Source: an uncultured Clostridia bacterium
GTDB lineage: Bacteria; Bacillota; Clostridia; Oscillospirales; CAG-272
Direction: 5' to 3'
Length of the DNA: 20,808 nucleotides
Assembly: GCA_937892405.1 (NCBI GenBank)
Contig: CALAFS010000261.1
Span: forward strand, 1 to 20,808
The notes below the pieces were generated by a model. That model searched no databases, was not told the origin of the DNA, and was given only the letters and a program-made list of their open reading frames with translations. This document shows positions 7,472-14,262 of the stretch, one piece after another. Positions within the stretch are counted from its first letter, which is position 1; every line of letters starts with the position of its first letter. Position numbers and translations under genes: made by a program.

Positions 7472-8680
7472 ATGAAAGTTCTTGTTGTAAATGCGGGATC
7501 CAGTTCCCTGAAGTATCAGCTGTTCGACACCGAGAGCCACGCCGTCCTTGCCAAGGGCAACTGCGAGCGCATCGGTATTGATCATTCCCGCCTTCTTCAT
7601 AAGACGGCAGACGGCAAAGAACGGGAAGAGGAGATCCCCATGAAGGATCACGCCGCGGCGATCCGCCTTGTCGCGAAGACACTGGTCGATCCCGAGGTCG
7701 GTTGCCTTTCCTCGATCGGCGAGATCGGTGCCGTCGGGCACCGCGTGGTTCATGGCGGACCCTATTTCACCGAATCGGTTCTCGTGACCGATGAGGTCAT
7801 TCATACACTGGAAAAATGCAGATCATATGCACCTCTTCATACCGGCGCGCACCTGATGGGCATCTACGGTTGCCTTGAGGCACTGCCCGATGTTCCGGAA
7901 GTGCTTGTCTTTGATACCGCTTTCCATCAGACCATGCCGAAGGAAGCCTATATGTACGGCGTCTCCTACGATGTCTATGAGGAATACGGCGTCCGCCGCT
8001 ACGGCGCACACGGTACCTCGCACCGCTATGTGGCAAGAGAGGTGCTGAAACTGCTCGGAAAGAGCGCAGAAGGTATGAAGGTCGTCACCTGCCATATCGG
8101 CAACGGCTCGTCCGTCAGTGCCGTGAAGGACGGGAAGTGTGTCGATACCTCTATGGGCTTTACTCCGCTTGACGGCGTCCTGATGGGGACGCGTTGCGGT
8201 TCGATTGACCCCGCCATTGTTCCGTTTCTGATGGAGAAGAAGGGATATACCCCCGCCGAAATGGAAACCTACATGAACAAATCCTGCGGTTTCCTAGGGA
8301 TCAGCGGTGTCAGCTCGGATTCCCGCGATGTGGAGCACGCGATGAAGGAGGGGAACGAGCGGGCAAAACTAGCCTTCGATATGCTCTGCTACCAGCTGAA
8401 AAAATACATCGGCTCGTATGCCGCCGCGATGGGCGGACTTGATGCCGTCGTCTTTACCGCCGGTATCGGAGAACATACGCCTTACATCCGCGAGCACGCG
8501 CTCGAAGGTCTGGAATTTCTCGGGATCCGCCTTGATAAAGAGAAAAACAACTTCGGACACAGCGGCACTCCCGTGAAGATTTCCGCGGAAGATTCCCGTG
8601 TCGCCGTCTATATGATCCCGACGAACGAAGAGCTTGTGATCGCCGAAGATACCGAGAGAATCGTGAAGAGCCTCGGTTAA
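7472..8680 (+). CDS. ackA: Acetate kinase
   Basis: A 402-aa protein that interconverts acetate plus ATP with acetyl phosphate plus ADP; in fermenters it makes ATP while releasing acetate. Full family length, and the known catalytic and binding positions of the Methanosarcina enzyme fall at identical numbers: N7 (VNAGSSSLKY), R91 (GHRVVHGG), H123, D148 (FDTAFHQTMP), H180 (GAHGTSH), N211 (HIGNGSS) and R241 (GTRCGSIDPA). The C-terminal FTAGIGEH and TNEELVIA blocks are present. The ATG at 7472 follows GGGAG by 10 bases. The usual partner gene pta is not in the window. It stands alone between its own promoter and terminator. Confidence 0.97.
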   Translation: MKVLVVNAGSSSLKYQLFDTESHAVLAKGNCERIGIDHSRLLHKTADGKEREEEIPMKDHAAAIRLVAKTLVDPEVGCLSSIGEIGAVGHRVVHGGPYFTESVLVTDEVIHTLEKCRSYAPLHTGAHLMGIYGCLEALPDVPEVLVFDTAFHQTMPKEAYMYGVSYDVYEEYGVRRYGAHGTSHRYVAREVLKLLGKSAEGMKVVTCHIGNGSSVSAVKDGKCVDTSMGFTPLDGVLMGTRCGSIDPAIVPFLMEKKGYTPAEMETYMNKSCGFLGISGVSSDSRDVEHAMKEGNERAKLAFDMLCYQLKKYIGSYAAAMGGLDAVVFTAGIGEHTPYIREHALEGLEFLGIRLDKEKNNFGHSGTPVKISAEDSRVAVYMIPTNEELVIAEDTERIVKSLG

Positions 8681-8736
8681 GTCACAGCGTGTCACATCTC
8701 CCCGATATTTTATCATATAATTTATAAAAAGTCAAT

Positions 8737-8785
8737 GGGGTTGCCCGATTTCGGAGGATTCTCTCCGTCGGGCAACCCCGTTTTT
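8737..8785 (+). terminator. Terminator of ackA
   Basis: GGGGTTGCCCGA and its complement form a 12-bp outer stem (8737-8748 and 8768-8779). A second 5-bp inner stem (CGGAG 8752-8756, CTCCG 8763-8767) sits in its loop, and GTTTTT follows. It also lies at the 3' end of the convergent ATPase gene. Confidence 0.88.
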
Positions 8786-9819
8786 CAGGCGAGAATGTCC
8801 CGCATGCGCCCGATGATCCGTTCGGTGAAGGTGTCGATGACCGAGAAGTCCATCTCTGCCGTATAGATTTTTTCAAGGGCGAAGTGAGCATCCGATGCGG
8901 CTTCGAAGCGTCCCTTGGCACGCAGGAGCAGCGCGAAATCTCCCACATCGTCCGTTCCGCGACTTTCAAAAAACGCGTCCGCATCCAAGGGAATCCCGTC
9001 CTCGCCTACCGCGAGAAAGCCAATCCTTGCCCCCTCCGCAAGGATTCCGTCAATCGCCTCCGCGTCAAAGGGGGAAGGAGCGATCACCGCGTGTATCCGT
9101 TTTTCCTCGAGAATCCTTTGTACCTCGTAGAGCACGCGTGCCTTGTGCGCGGCACTTCCTCGCAGAAGACAGGTGTTTTCCGCGAGGACACGGAAGGTCG
9201 GGAGGAGTACCTCTCCCCGCAGACCGAACGCGCGGATCAGCCGGTATTCGCTCGGAGAAACATCGTCTTCCGACGGGTGCCCGAGCAGTTCCAGAATCTT
9301 CTCTCTCATGGCATGTGTATCACATCTTTCATTTTCTGCCGAGAAATTTCGCCTTGTTTTTCCGAAAGCCGCAAGATAAGAATACGCATCACGATAGCGG
9401 GCGCTCTTTTCTTTTGTCAGCGAAAGGATCTCCTCCCGCCGCGCCTCGAGCGCGCCCGCATTCCATGCCTCGCCGAGATTGACAATCTCGTCGATGGCAC
9501 CAGGTATCACCGCGTCGCGTTCATGCGGCGCCGTACCGTCGAGCACCGCGACCCGCCCGCGCTTGCTTTCGACGATCACCCCGTCGAGAGAATCGGGGTC
9601 GGAGGAGCAGAAGATCGCCTCCGTCCGATACGCCCCGTCGGGGAAGGCGCGTGTGATCTTTTTCATCAGACTGCTTTTTCCCGTTCCGGGACCGCCCTTC
9701 AGAACAAAAATACGCCTGTACGCCGAAGAATCGAAAACGCGTGGAAAATAACTCCTGAACCCGCGATAGCCGTTTGCCGCGGCAAAATACCGTCTTTTTG
9801 TAGCGATGCCGTCTTCCAT
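8785..9819 (-). CDS. P-loop ATPase of the PRK06851 type
   Basis: A 344-aa cytoplasmic protein. A perfect Walker A motif, GGPGTGKS, lies at 42-49 within RIFVLKGGPGTGKSSLMKKI. CSSDPDSLDGVIVESKRGR and AVLDGTAPHERD (about 71-103), then PGAIDEIVNLGEAWN (106-120), resemble an uncharacterised family of Clostridia and Bacilli (PRK06851). The second half repeats the first: CLLRGSAAHKARVLYEVQ (217-234) aligns with the P-loop strand-helix, and APSPFDAEAIDGILAEGARIG with the CSSDPDSLDG block. In this copy the P-loop glycines, lysine and serine are lost. The ATG at 9819 has AGGAGG 13 bases upstream, a long spacing. Family function is unknown. It is divergent from coaE. Confidence 0.8.
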   Translation of the reverse strand: MEDGIATKRRYFAAANGYRGFRSYFPRVFDSSAYRRIFVLKGGPGTGKSSLMKKITRAFPDGAYRTEAIFCSSDPDSLDGVIVESKRGRVAVLDGTAPHERDAVIPGAIDEIVNLGEAWNAGALEARREEILSLTKEKSARYRDAYSYLAAFGKTRRNFSAENERCDTHAMREKILELLGHPSEDDVSPSEYRLIRAFGLRGEVLLPTFRVLAENTCLLRGSAAHKARVLYEVQRILEEKRIHAVIAPSPFDAEAIDGILAEGARIGFLAVGEDGIPLDADAFFESRGTDDVGDFALLLRAKGRFEAASDAHFALEKIYTAEMDFSVIDTFTERIIGRMRDILA

Positions 9820-9859
9820 AACTTATAAAAATCCTCCTTGTTTGTACGGTTTTCATTAA

Positions 9860-9888
9860 ATTATATGCCGTTTTTCGGGAAATGACAG
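9860..9888 (-). promoter_or_regulatory. Promoter of the P-loop ATPase gene
   Basis: On the minus strand, CTGTCA (9883-9888) and a perfect TATAAT (9860-9865) are separated by 17 bases, about 40 bases before the start codon. Confidence 0.5.
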
Positions 9889-9896
9889 GAAAATTC

Positions 9897-9926
9897 TTGA
9901 CAATCGGATAAAATCTATTGTATAAT
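9897..9926 (+). promoter_or_regulatory. Promoter of the coaE operon
   Basis: TTGACA (9897-9902) and TATAAT (9921-9926), both perfect consensus, are separated by 18 bases. The transcript would carry a leader of about 87 bases before coaE. This is probably the main promoter for the genes through 16491. Confidence 0.8.
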
Positions 9927-9978
9927 AATATGGTATACTTTATTCCGTATCGTATCCATATCGGTCGCAACAGTAAAA

Positions 9979-10023
9979 ATGAAAGGAAGCTTTCGCGTGA
10001 CGAAAGCCGGATTCCGAAAATGA
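9979..10023 (+). other. Leader mini-ORF overlapping the coaE start
   Basis: ATG at 9979 opens a 14-codon frame (MKGSFRVTKAGFRK) whose TGA (10021-10023) overlaps the coaE ATG in an ATGA arrangement typical of translational coupling. A 7-bp hairpin, GCTTTCG/CGAAAGC (9989-9995 and 10001-10007), lies inside it. coaE itself has no clear ribosome binding site directly before its ATG. The mini-ORF also lacks an obvious one, so its translation is unproven. Confidence 0.35.
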
Positions 10024-10628
10024 AAATTATAGGTCTTTGCGGCGGAAGCGGAAGCGGGAAGAGCACCGTAGCGGCGATTTTTGCGGCGGCGGGAGTTCCC
10101 GTACTGGACGCGGACGCCATTTACCATGAGATGATCTCGAAGAGTTCTCCGTGTACGAAAGAGATCGCCGAGGCACTCGGAAACGAGGTTCTCACCCCGG
10201 AGGGCGCACTTGACCGTCCGAAGACGGCGGAGCTTGTCTTCTCGGGCGAAGGCTCGGAAGAGCGGAGAAAAAAACTCAATGCCATCACGCACCGTTACAT
10301 ATTGGATGAGGTCAGACGCAGAATTGCGGAAGAGGAGAAAAAAGGAACCTTTGCGGTACTTTTCGACGCCCCGCTTCTCTTTGAATCGGGATTTGAGAAT
10401 GAGTGCAACGCCATCATCTGCGTCAGCGCGGACGAGAATGTCCGCCTCTCGCGGATCGTACAGCGTGACGGTATCGACCGTGAGACGGCACGCCTCCGTT
10501 TTGCGACGCAGTTCTCCGACAACTACCTCATTTCCCATTCGGACTATCACATCGCAAACAACGGCGATACCGAGGAACTCACCGAAAAGGTCGAAGGTAT
10601 CGTGCGTAAAATTCTCTCGGAAAAATAA
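10020..10628 (+). CDS. coaE: Dephospho-CoA kinase
   Basis: A 202-aa enzyme for the last step of coenzyme A synthesis, phosphorylating the 3'-hydroxyl of dephospho-CoA with ATP. It begins MKIIGLCGGSGSGKST, with the P-loop at residues 8-16. VLDAD (about 26-30) and FDAPLLFESG (about 114-123) are the family's substrate and lid-region motifs. C-terminal to these, the sequence VSADENVRLSRIVQRDG matches CoaE. Length is normal. The ATG at 10020 is taken because the family starts here, although no good Shine-Dalgarno sequence precedes it; a leader mini-ORF ending over this ATG may supply ribosomes. It is first in an operon with an M18 peptidase, 17 bases downstream. Confidence 0.95.
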   Translation: MKIIGLCGGSGSGKSTVAAIFAAAGVPVLDADAIYHEMISKSSPCTKEIAEALGNEVLTPEGALDRPKTAELVFSGEGSEERRKKLNAITHRYILDEVRRRIAEEEKKGTFAVLFDAPLLFESGFENECNAIICVSADENVRLSRIVQRDGIDRETARLRFATQFSDNYLISHSDYHIANNGDTEELTEKVEGIVRKILSEK

Positions 10629-10645
10629 AAAAGGAGTAAACATAG

Positions 10646-12046
10646 ATGAAAGACAAGAGCAAAGGACAGGAGATGCTCGACGCACTCTCCTACAAGAAGA
10701 AAAATGTGTACGAAGAAGCGGACGCCGAAAAGATCCGCAAGATGTTCGACTACGCCGAAGGCTATAAGGCGTTTCTCGACCGTGCGAAGACCGAGCGCGA
10801 GGCAACCGAAACAACCATCGCCCTCGCCGAAAAGGACGGCTATACCGAGTATCACCTCGGCGACACGCTGAAAGTCGGGGACAAAAAGTATTATAACAAC
10901 GGCGGCAAGTGCGTGATCTTCCTCCGCGTCGGCGAAAATGACCTTGAGGCGGACGGCGTCCGTATCATCGCCGCGCACATCGACTCTCCCCGCATTGACT
11001 TGAAGCAGGTTCCTCTCTATGAGGATGCCGGCATGGGCTTTATGAAAACCCACTATTACGGCGGCATCAAAAAATATCAGTGGACGGCGATTCCGCTTGC
11101 CCTCCACGGCGTGATGGTTCGCGCCGACGGCGAGTGCGTAAAGGTCTCGATCGGTGAAGACGAGGGCGACCCGATCTTCTATATCAACGATCTTCTTCCG
11201 CACCTCGGGGCAAAGCAGTGTGCGGAGCCTCTCGGCTCCGCTATCGCGGGCGAGACGCTGAACATTCTGATCGGCGGTCTCCCGTATGACGATCCCGATG
11301 TCACCGATAAGATCAAGCTGACGGCGCTCTCTCTTCTGAACGAGAAATACGGCGTCACGGAAGAGGACTTCATCAGCGCGGAACTCTCTCTCGTCCCCGC
11401 CTTCCGTGCGAAGGATGTCGGTTTCGACCGCGCCCTTGTCGCCGCTTACGGTCATGATGACAGAGTCTGCGCCTATCCCGCCGTCACCGCCCTTCTTGAA
11501 AGCAAGGATACAAAGCACACTGCCATGGTGATCCTCGCCGATAAAGAGGAGATCGGCTCGGTCGGTCTGACCGGCATGCAGTCGGATGTCCTCGTCGACA
11601 TCATGGAAGAGCTCTCCCGCTCTCTCGGGAAGAATCCCGTGGTCGTCCGCGCACATTCGATGTGCCTCTCCGCCGATGTCACTGCCGCCTACGATCCGAA
11701 CTTCGCCGATGTGTATGAAAAGCGCAACAGCGCGATTGTCTCCTGCGGCACGACAATGAGTAAGTTTACCGGCTCGAGAGGAAAGTCGGGGACAAACGAT
11801 GCCTCCGCCGAATATGTCGGCTTTATCCGCCGTCTGTTTGCCGAGCACGGCGTCATCTGGCAGACCGCGGAGCTTGGTAAGGTAGACGCGGGCGGCGGCG
11901 GAACGGTCGCGATGTACATCTCGAAGCACAACATCGCCACAGTCGATCTCGGCGTGCCCGTAATCTCCATGCACGCACCCTATGAGGTCGTGTCGAAGGG
12001 CGACATCTATTCCACCTACGAGGCGTTTCTTGCATTTCTCGCTTAG
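10646..12046 (+). CDS. M18 family zinc aminopeptidase
   Basis: A 466-aa cytoplasmic peptidase of the aspartyl/lysyl aminopeptidase I type (M18), with full family length. Expected metal and catalytic positions are visible: AHIDSPR with H111 and D113; GHDDRVCAYPAV with D271/D272; DKEEIGSVG with E301/E302; HSMCLSADVTAAYDPN with D344; and the last ligand H443 in SMHAPYEVVSKGD. M18 enzymes remove N-terminal residues from peptides and form large tetrahedral dodecamers. AGGAG lies 9 bases before the ATG. It sits 17 bases after coaE and 41 bases before prfA, so it is in the same operon. The exact residue preference cannot be told from sequence. Confidence 0.95.
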   Translation: MKDKSKGQEMLDALSYKKKNVYEEADAEKIRKMFDYAEGYKAFLDRAKTEREATETTIALAEKDGYTEYHLGDTLKVGDKKYYNNGGKCVIFLRVGENDLEADGVRIIAAHIDSPRIDLKQVPLYEDAGMGFMKTHYYGGIKKYQWTAIPLALHGVMVRADGECVKVSIGEDEGDPIFYINDLLPHLGAKQCAEPLGSAIAGETLNILIGGLPYDDPDVTDKIKLTALSLLNEKYGVTEEDFISAELSLVPAFRAKDVGFDRALVAAYGHDDRVCAYPAVTALLESKDTKHTAMVILADKEEIGSVGLTGMQSDVLVDIMEELSRSLGKNPVVVRAHSMCLSADVTAAYDPNFADVYEKRNSAIVSCGTTMSKFTGSRGKSGTNDASAEYVGFIRRLFAEHGVIWQTAELGKVDAGGGGTVAMYISKHNIATVDLGVPVISMHAPYEVVSKGDIYSTYEAFLAFLA

Positions 12047-12087
12047 TCTCCGTCTCCATTTGAAAAAACGGAGCGGGAGATAAAAGC

Positions 12088-13158
12088 ATGTTTGATAAAC
12101 TCGAAAAAGCGAGCGACCGCTACCGCGAGCTTGAGCGCCTTTTGTCCGCGCCCGATGCCGTGAGCGATGCCGCCCGCTATCGCGACCTTTCCAAAGAATA
12201 CAGCGCACTGACTCCGGTTGTCACAAAGTACAGAGAGTATAAGGACGCCGTGAGAGCGCGCGACGAGGCAGAGGAGCTCATGCACGCGGAAGAATCCGAG
12301 CCGGAGCTCCGCGCCCTCGCGGAGGAAGAGTACCTCACGATGAAGAAGGAAGAACGCCGTCTTTCCGACGAGCTGCGCCTTCTTCTGATTCCGAAGGATC
12401 CCTCCGATACCAAAAATGTCATTGTCGAGATCCGTCCCGCCGCGGGAGGGGAAGAGGCGGCACTTTTCGCCGCCGACCTCTACCGCATGTATTCGATGTA
12501 TGCCGTCCGTCACGGCTTCCGCATCGAAGTGCTGAACCTTTCGGAGACGGGACTCGGCGGAATCAAAGAGATTACCTTTTCCGTGATCGGACAGGGCGCG
12601 TATGCCGCTTTCAAATATGAGAGCGGCGTTCATCGCGTCCAAAGGATTCCCGTCACGGAGTCAAACGGCAGAATCCAGACATCGACCGTCACCGTCGCGG
12701 TACTTCCCGAGGCGGAGGACATCGAGGTGGAGATCCTGCCGCAGGACATTCGCTTTGAGACCTGTAAATCGAGCGGCGCGGGCGGTCAGCATATCAATAA
12801 GACCGAGTCCGCCGTCCGCCTGATCCATAAGCCGAGCGGCATCGTCGTCGAGTGCGACGGCGAGCGGAGCCAGCTCCAGAACAAGGAGCGCGCCCTCCAT
12901 GTCCTGAAAACAAAACTTTACGACATCAAACAAAGAGAACAGACCGACAGCATCGCCGCCGCAAGAAAAAGCCAGGTAGGCAGCGGCGACCGAAGCGAAA
13001 AGATACGCACCTACAATTTCCCGCAGTCCCGCGTTACCGACCACAGAAGCAACCGTACGCTCTATACCCTCGACGATGTCATGAACGGCGGGATCGACCC
13101 GCTTGTCGAAGAGCTGACCGCACTGGAGACGGCGGAGAAACTGAAGGGCGAGGAGTAA
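12088..13158 (+). CDS. prfA: Peptide chain release factor 1 (RF1)
   Basis: A 356-aa factor that terminates translation at UAA and UAG. The codon-recognition PxT motif is PVT at 188-190 (HRVQRIPVTESNGRIQTS), which marks RF1 rather than RF2. The catalytic GGQ motif is at 232-234 (SSGAGGQHINKTESAVR) in the peptidyl-transferase domain. The N-terminal helical domain (1-100) is rich in charged residues. GGGAG lies 8 bases before the ATG. The stop codon is 3 bases from the next start, and the ribosome binding site of the next gene lies in its last codons, so the two are tightly coupled. The methyltransferase gene prmC, often the next gene in Firmicutes, is absent here. Confidence 0.97.
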   Translation: MFDKLEKASDRYRELERLLSAPDAVSDAARYRDLSKEYSALTPVVTKYREYKDAVRARDEAEELMHAEESEPELRALAEEEYLTMKKEERRLSDELRLLLIPKDPSDTKNVIVEIRPAAGGEEAALFAADLYRMYSMYAVRHGFRIEVLNLSETGLGGIKEITFSVIGQGAYAAFKYESGVHRVQRIPVTESNGRIQTSTVTVAVLPEAEDIEVEILPQDIRFETCKSSGAGGQHINKTESAVRLIHKPSGIVVECDGERSQLQNKERALHVLKTKLYDIKQREQTDSIAAARKSQVGSGDRSEKIRTYNFPQSRVTDHRSNRTLYTLDDVMNGGIDPLVEELTALETAEKLKGEE

Positions 13159-13161
13159 CAC

Positions 13162-14208
13162 ATGGAAACCGAAATCATTCGGGCGATCCCCCTTGACGCG
13201 CGCGCCGACGCCGATCTTGTCCGCGCGGCGAAAGTGATCCGCGACGGCGGACTTGTCGTTTTCCCAACCGAGACGGTCTACGGGCTCGGCGCCGACGCGA
13301 CAAGCGCCCCCGCCGCCGCGAAGATCTATGCCGCGAAGGGAAGACCGTCCGATAACCCCCTGATTATCCATATTGCAAAGCCCGAGGACGCGGCGCTCTA
13401 TACCTATACCACGCCGACCTACGAAAAGCTCGCGCGGGCATTTATGCCGGGACCTCTGACCGTCATTCTTCCGTCGAGGGAGAACATTCCGAAAACGACG
13501 CGCGGCGGACTCGATACCGTCGCGGTGCGCTGTCCCTCCCATCCCGTGGCACATCGGCTGATTGAACTCTCCGGCGTGCCGATCGCCGCCCCGTCGGCGA
13601 ATCTCTCGGGCAGCCCCTCACCGACCAGCGCTGCCCATGTCATCGACGATATGCGCGGACGGGTCGATATGATTATCGACGGAGGACCCTCCGAATTCGG
13701 GCTCGAATCCACGATTGTCAAGATCGAGGACGACGGCTCTCTGACGCTTCTCCGACCGGGCAGGATCACACCGGAAGAGCTTTCCGCCGTGATTCCCACC
13801 GTCCGTATCGCGGGTGCCGTCACCGAACAGCTGAAGGACGGGGAAGTCGCACTTTCTCCCGGAATGAAATACCGTCATTATGCCCCGAAATGTCCCGTCT
13901 TCCTCCTCGACGGTAAAACCGATGCCGTCAGAGAGTATCTGAAGGCAAGGGAAGGGCATATCGCCGTCATCGCGTACAGTGAGGACATTACAGCCCTGCG
14001 CACCGCGTGCCCCGATGCCGATCTTTACGACTTCGGCGCCAGAGCGGACGAGCTCTCGCAGGCACATCGCCTCTTTTACCTTTTGCGCGAGGCGGATAAG
14101 AAAAATTACGATACCATCTATGCCCCCCTGCCGCCGACCGACGGCGTCGGGCTCGCACTCTATAACCGCATGATCCGCGCCGCAGCTCATCAGATCGTGA
14201 AGCTCTGA
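13162..14208 (+). CDS. tsaC: L-threonylcarbamoyladenylate synthase (Sua5/YwlC type)
   Basis: A 348-aa protein, the longer Sua5 architecture. Residues about 15-205 form the YrdC catalytic domain (VVFPTETVYGLGADAT at 32-47, KGRPSDNPLIIH at 59-70, PSANLSGSPSPTSA, and the LLRPGRIT end). Residues about 235-348 are the Sua5 C-terminal domain, joined by the SPGMKYRHYAP linker. The enzyme makes threonylcarbamoyl-AMP from threonine, bicarbonate and ATP for t6A37 modification of ANN-decoding tRNAs. The ATG at 13162 has AGGAG 6 bases upstream, inside the prfA tail. The pathway partners tsaB, tsaD and tsaE are not in the window. Sua5 may be the preferred symbol for this two-domain form. Confidence 0.95.
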   Translation: METEIIRAIPLDARADADLVRAAKVIRDGGLVVFPTETVYGLGADATSAPAAAKIYAAKGRPSDNPLIIHIAKPEDAALYTYTTPTYEKLARAFMPGPLTVILPSRENIPKTTRGGLDTVAVRCPSHPVAHRLIELSGVPIAAPSANLSGSPSPTSAAHVIDDMRGRVDMIIDGGPSEFGLESTIVKIEDDGSLTLLRPGRITPEELSAVIPTVRIAGAVTEQLKDGEVALSPGMKYRHYAPKCPVFLLDGKTDAVREYLKAREGHIAVIAYSEDITALRTACPDADLYDFGARADELSQAHRLFYLLREADKKNYDTIYAPLPPTDGVGLALYNRMIRAAAHQIVKL

Positions 14209-14262
14209 GAGCGGCGTATCTTCGACGCGCAAAGAACATATACCCCAAGGAAAGGACAAGTC

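Noticed and set aside
10547..12208. A 553-codon minus-strand frame opposite the M18 aminopeptidase
   Set aside because: It is the antisense shadow of a gene with an intact catalytic set; composition is odd for a protein and no ribosome binding site supports it.
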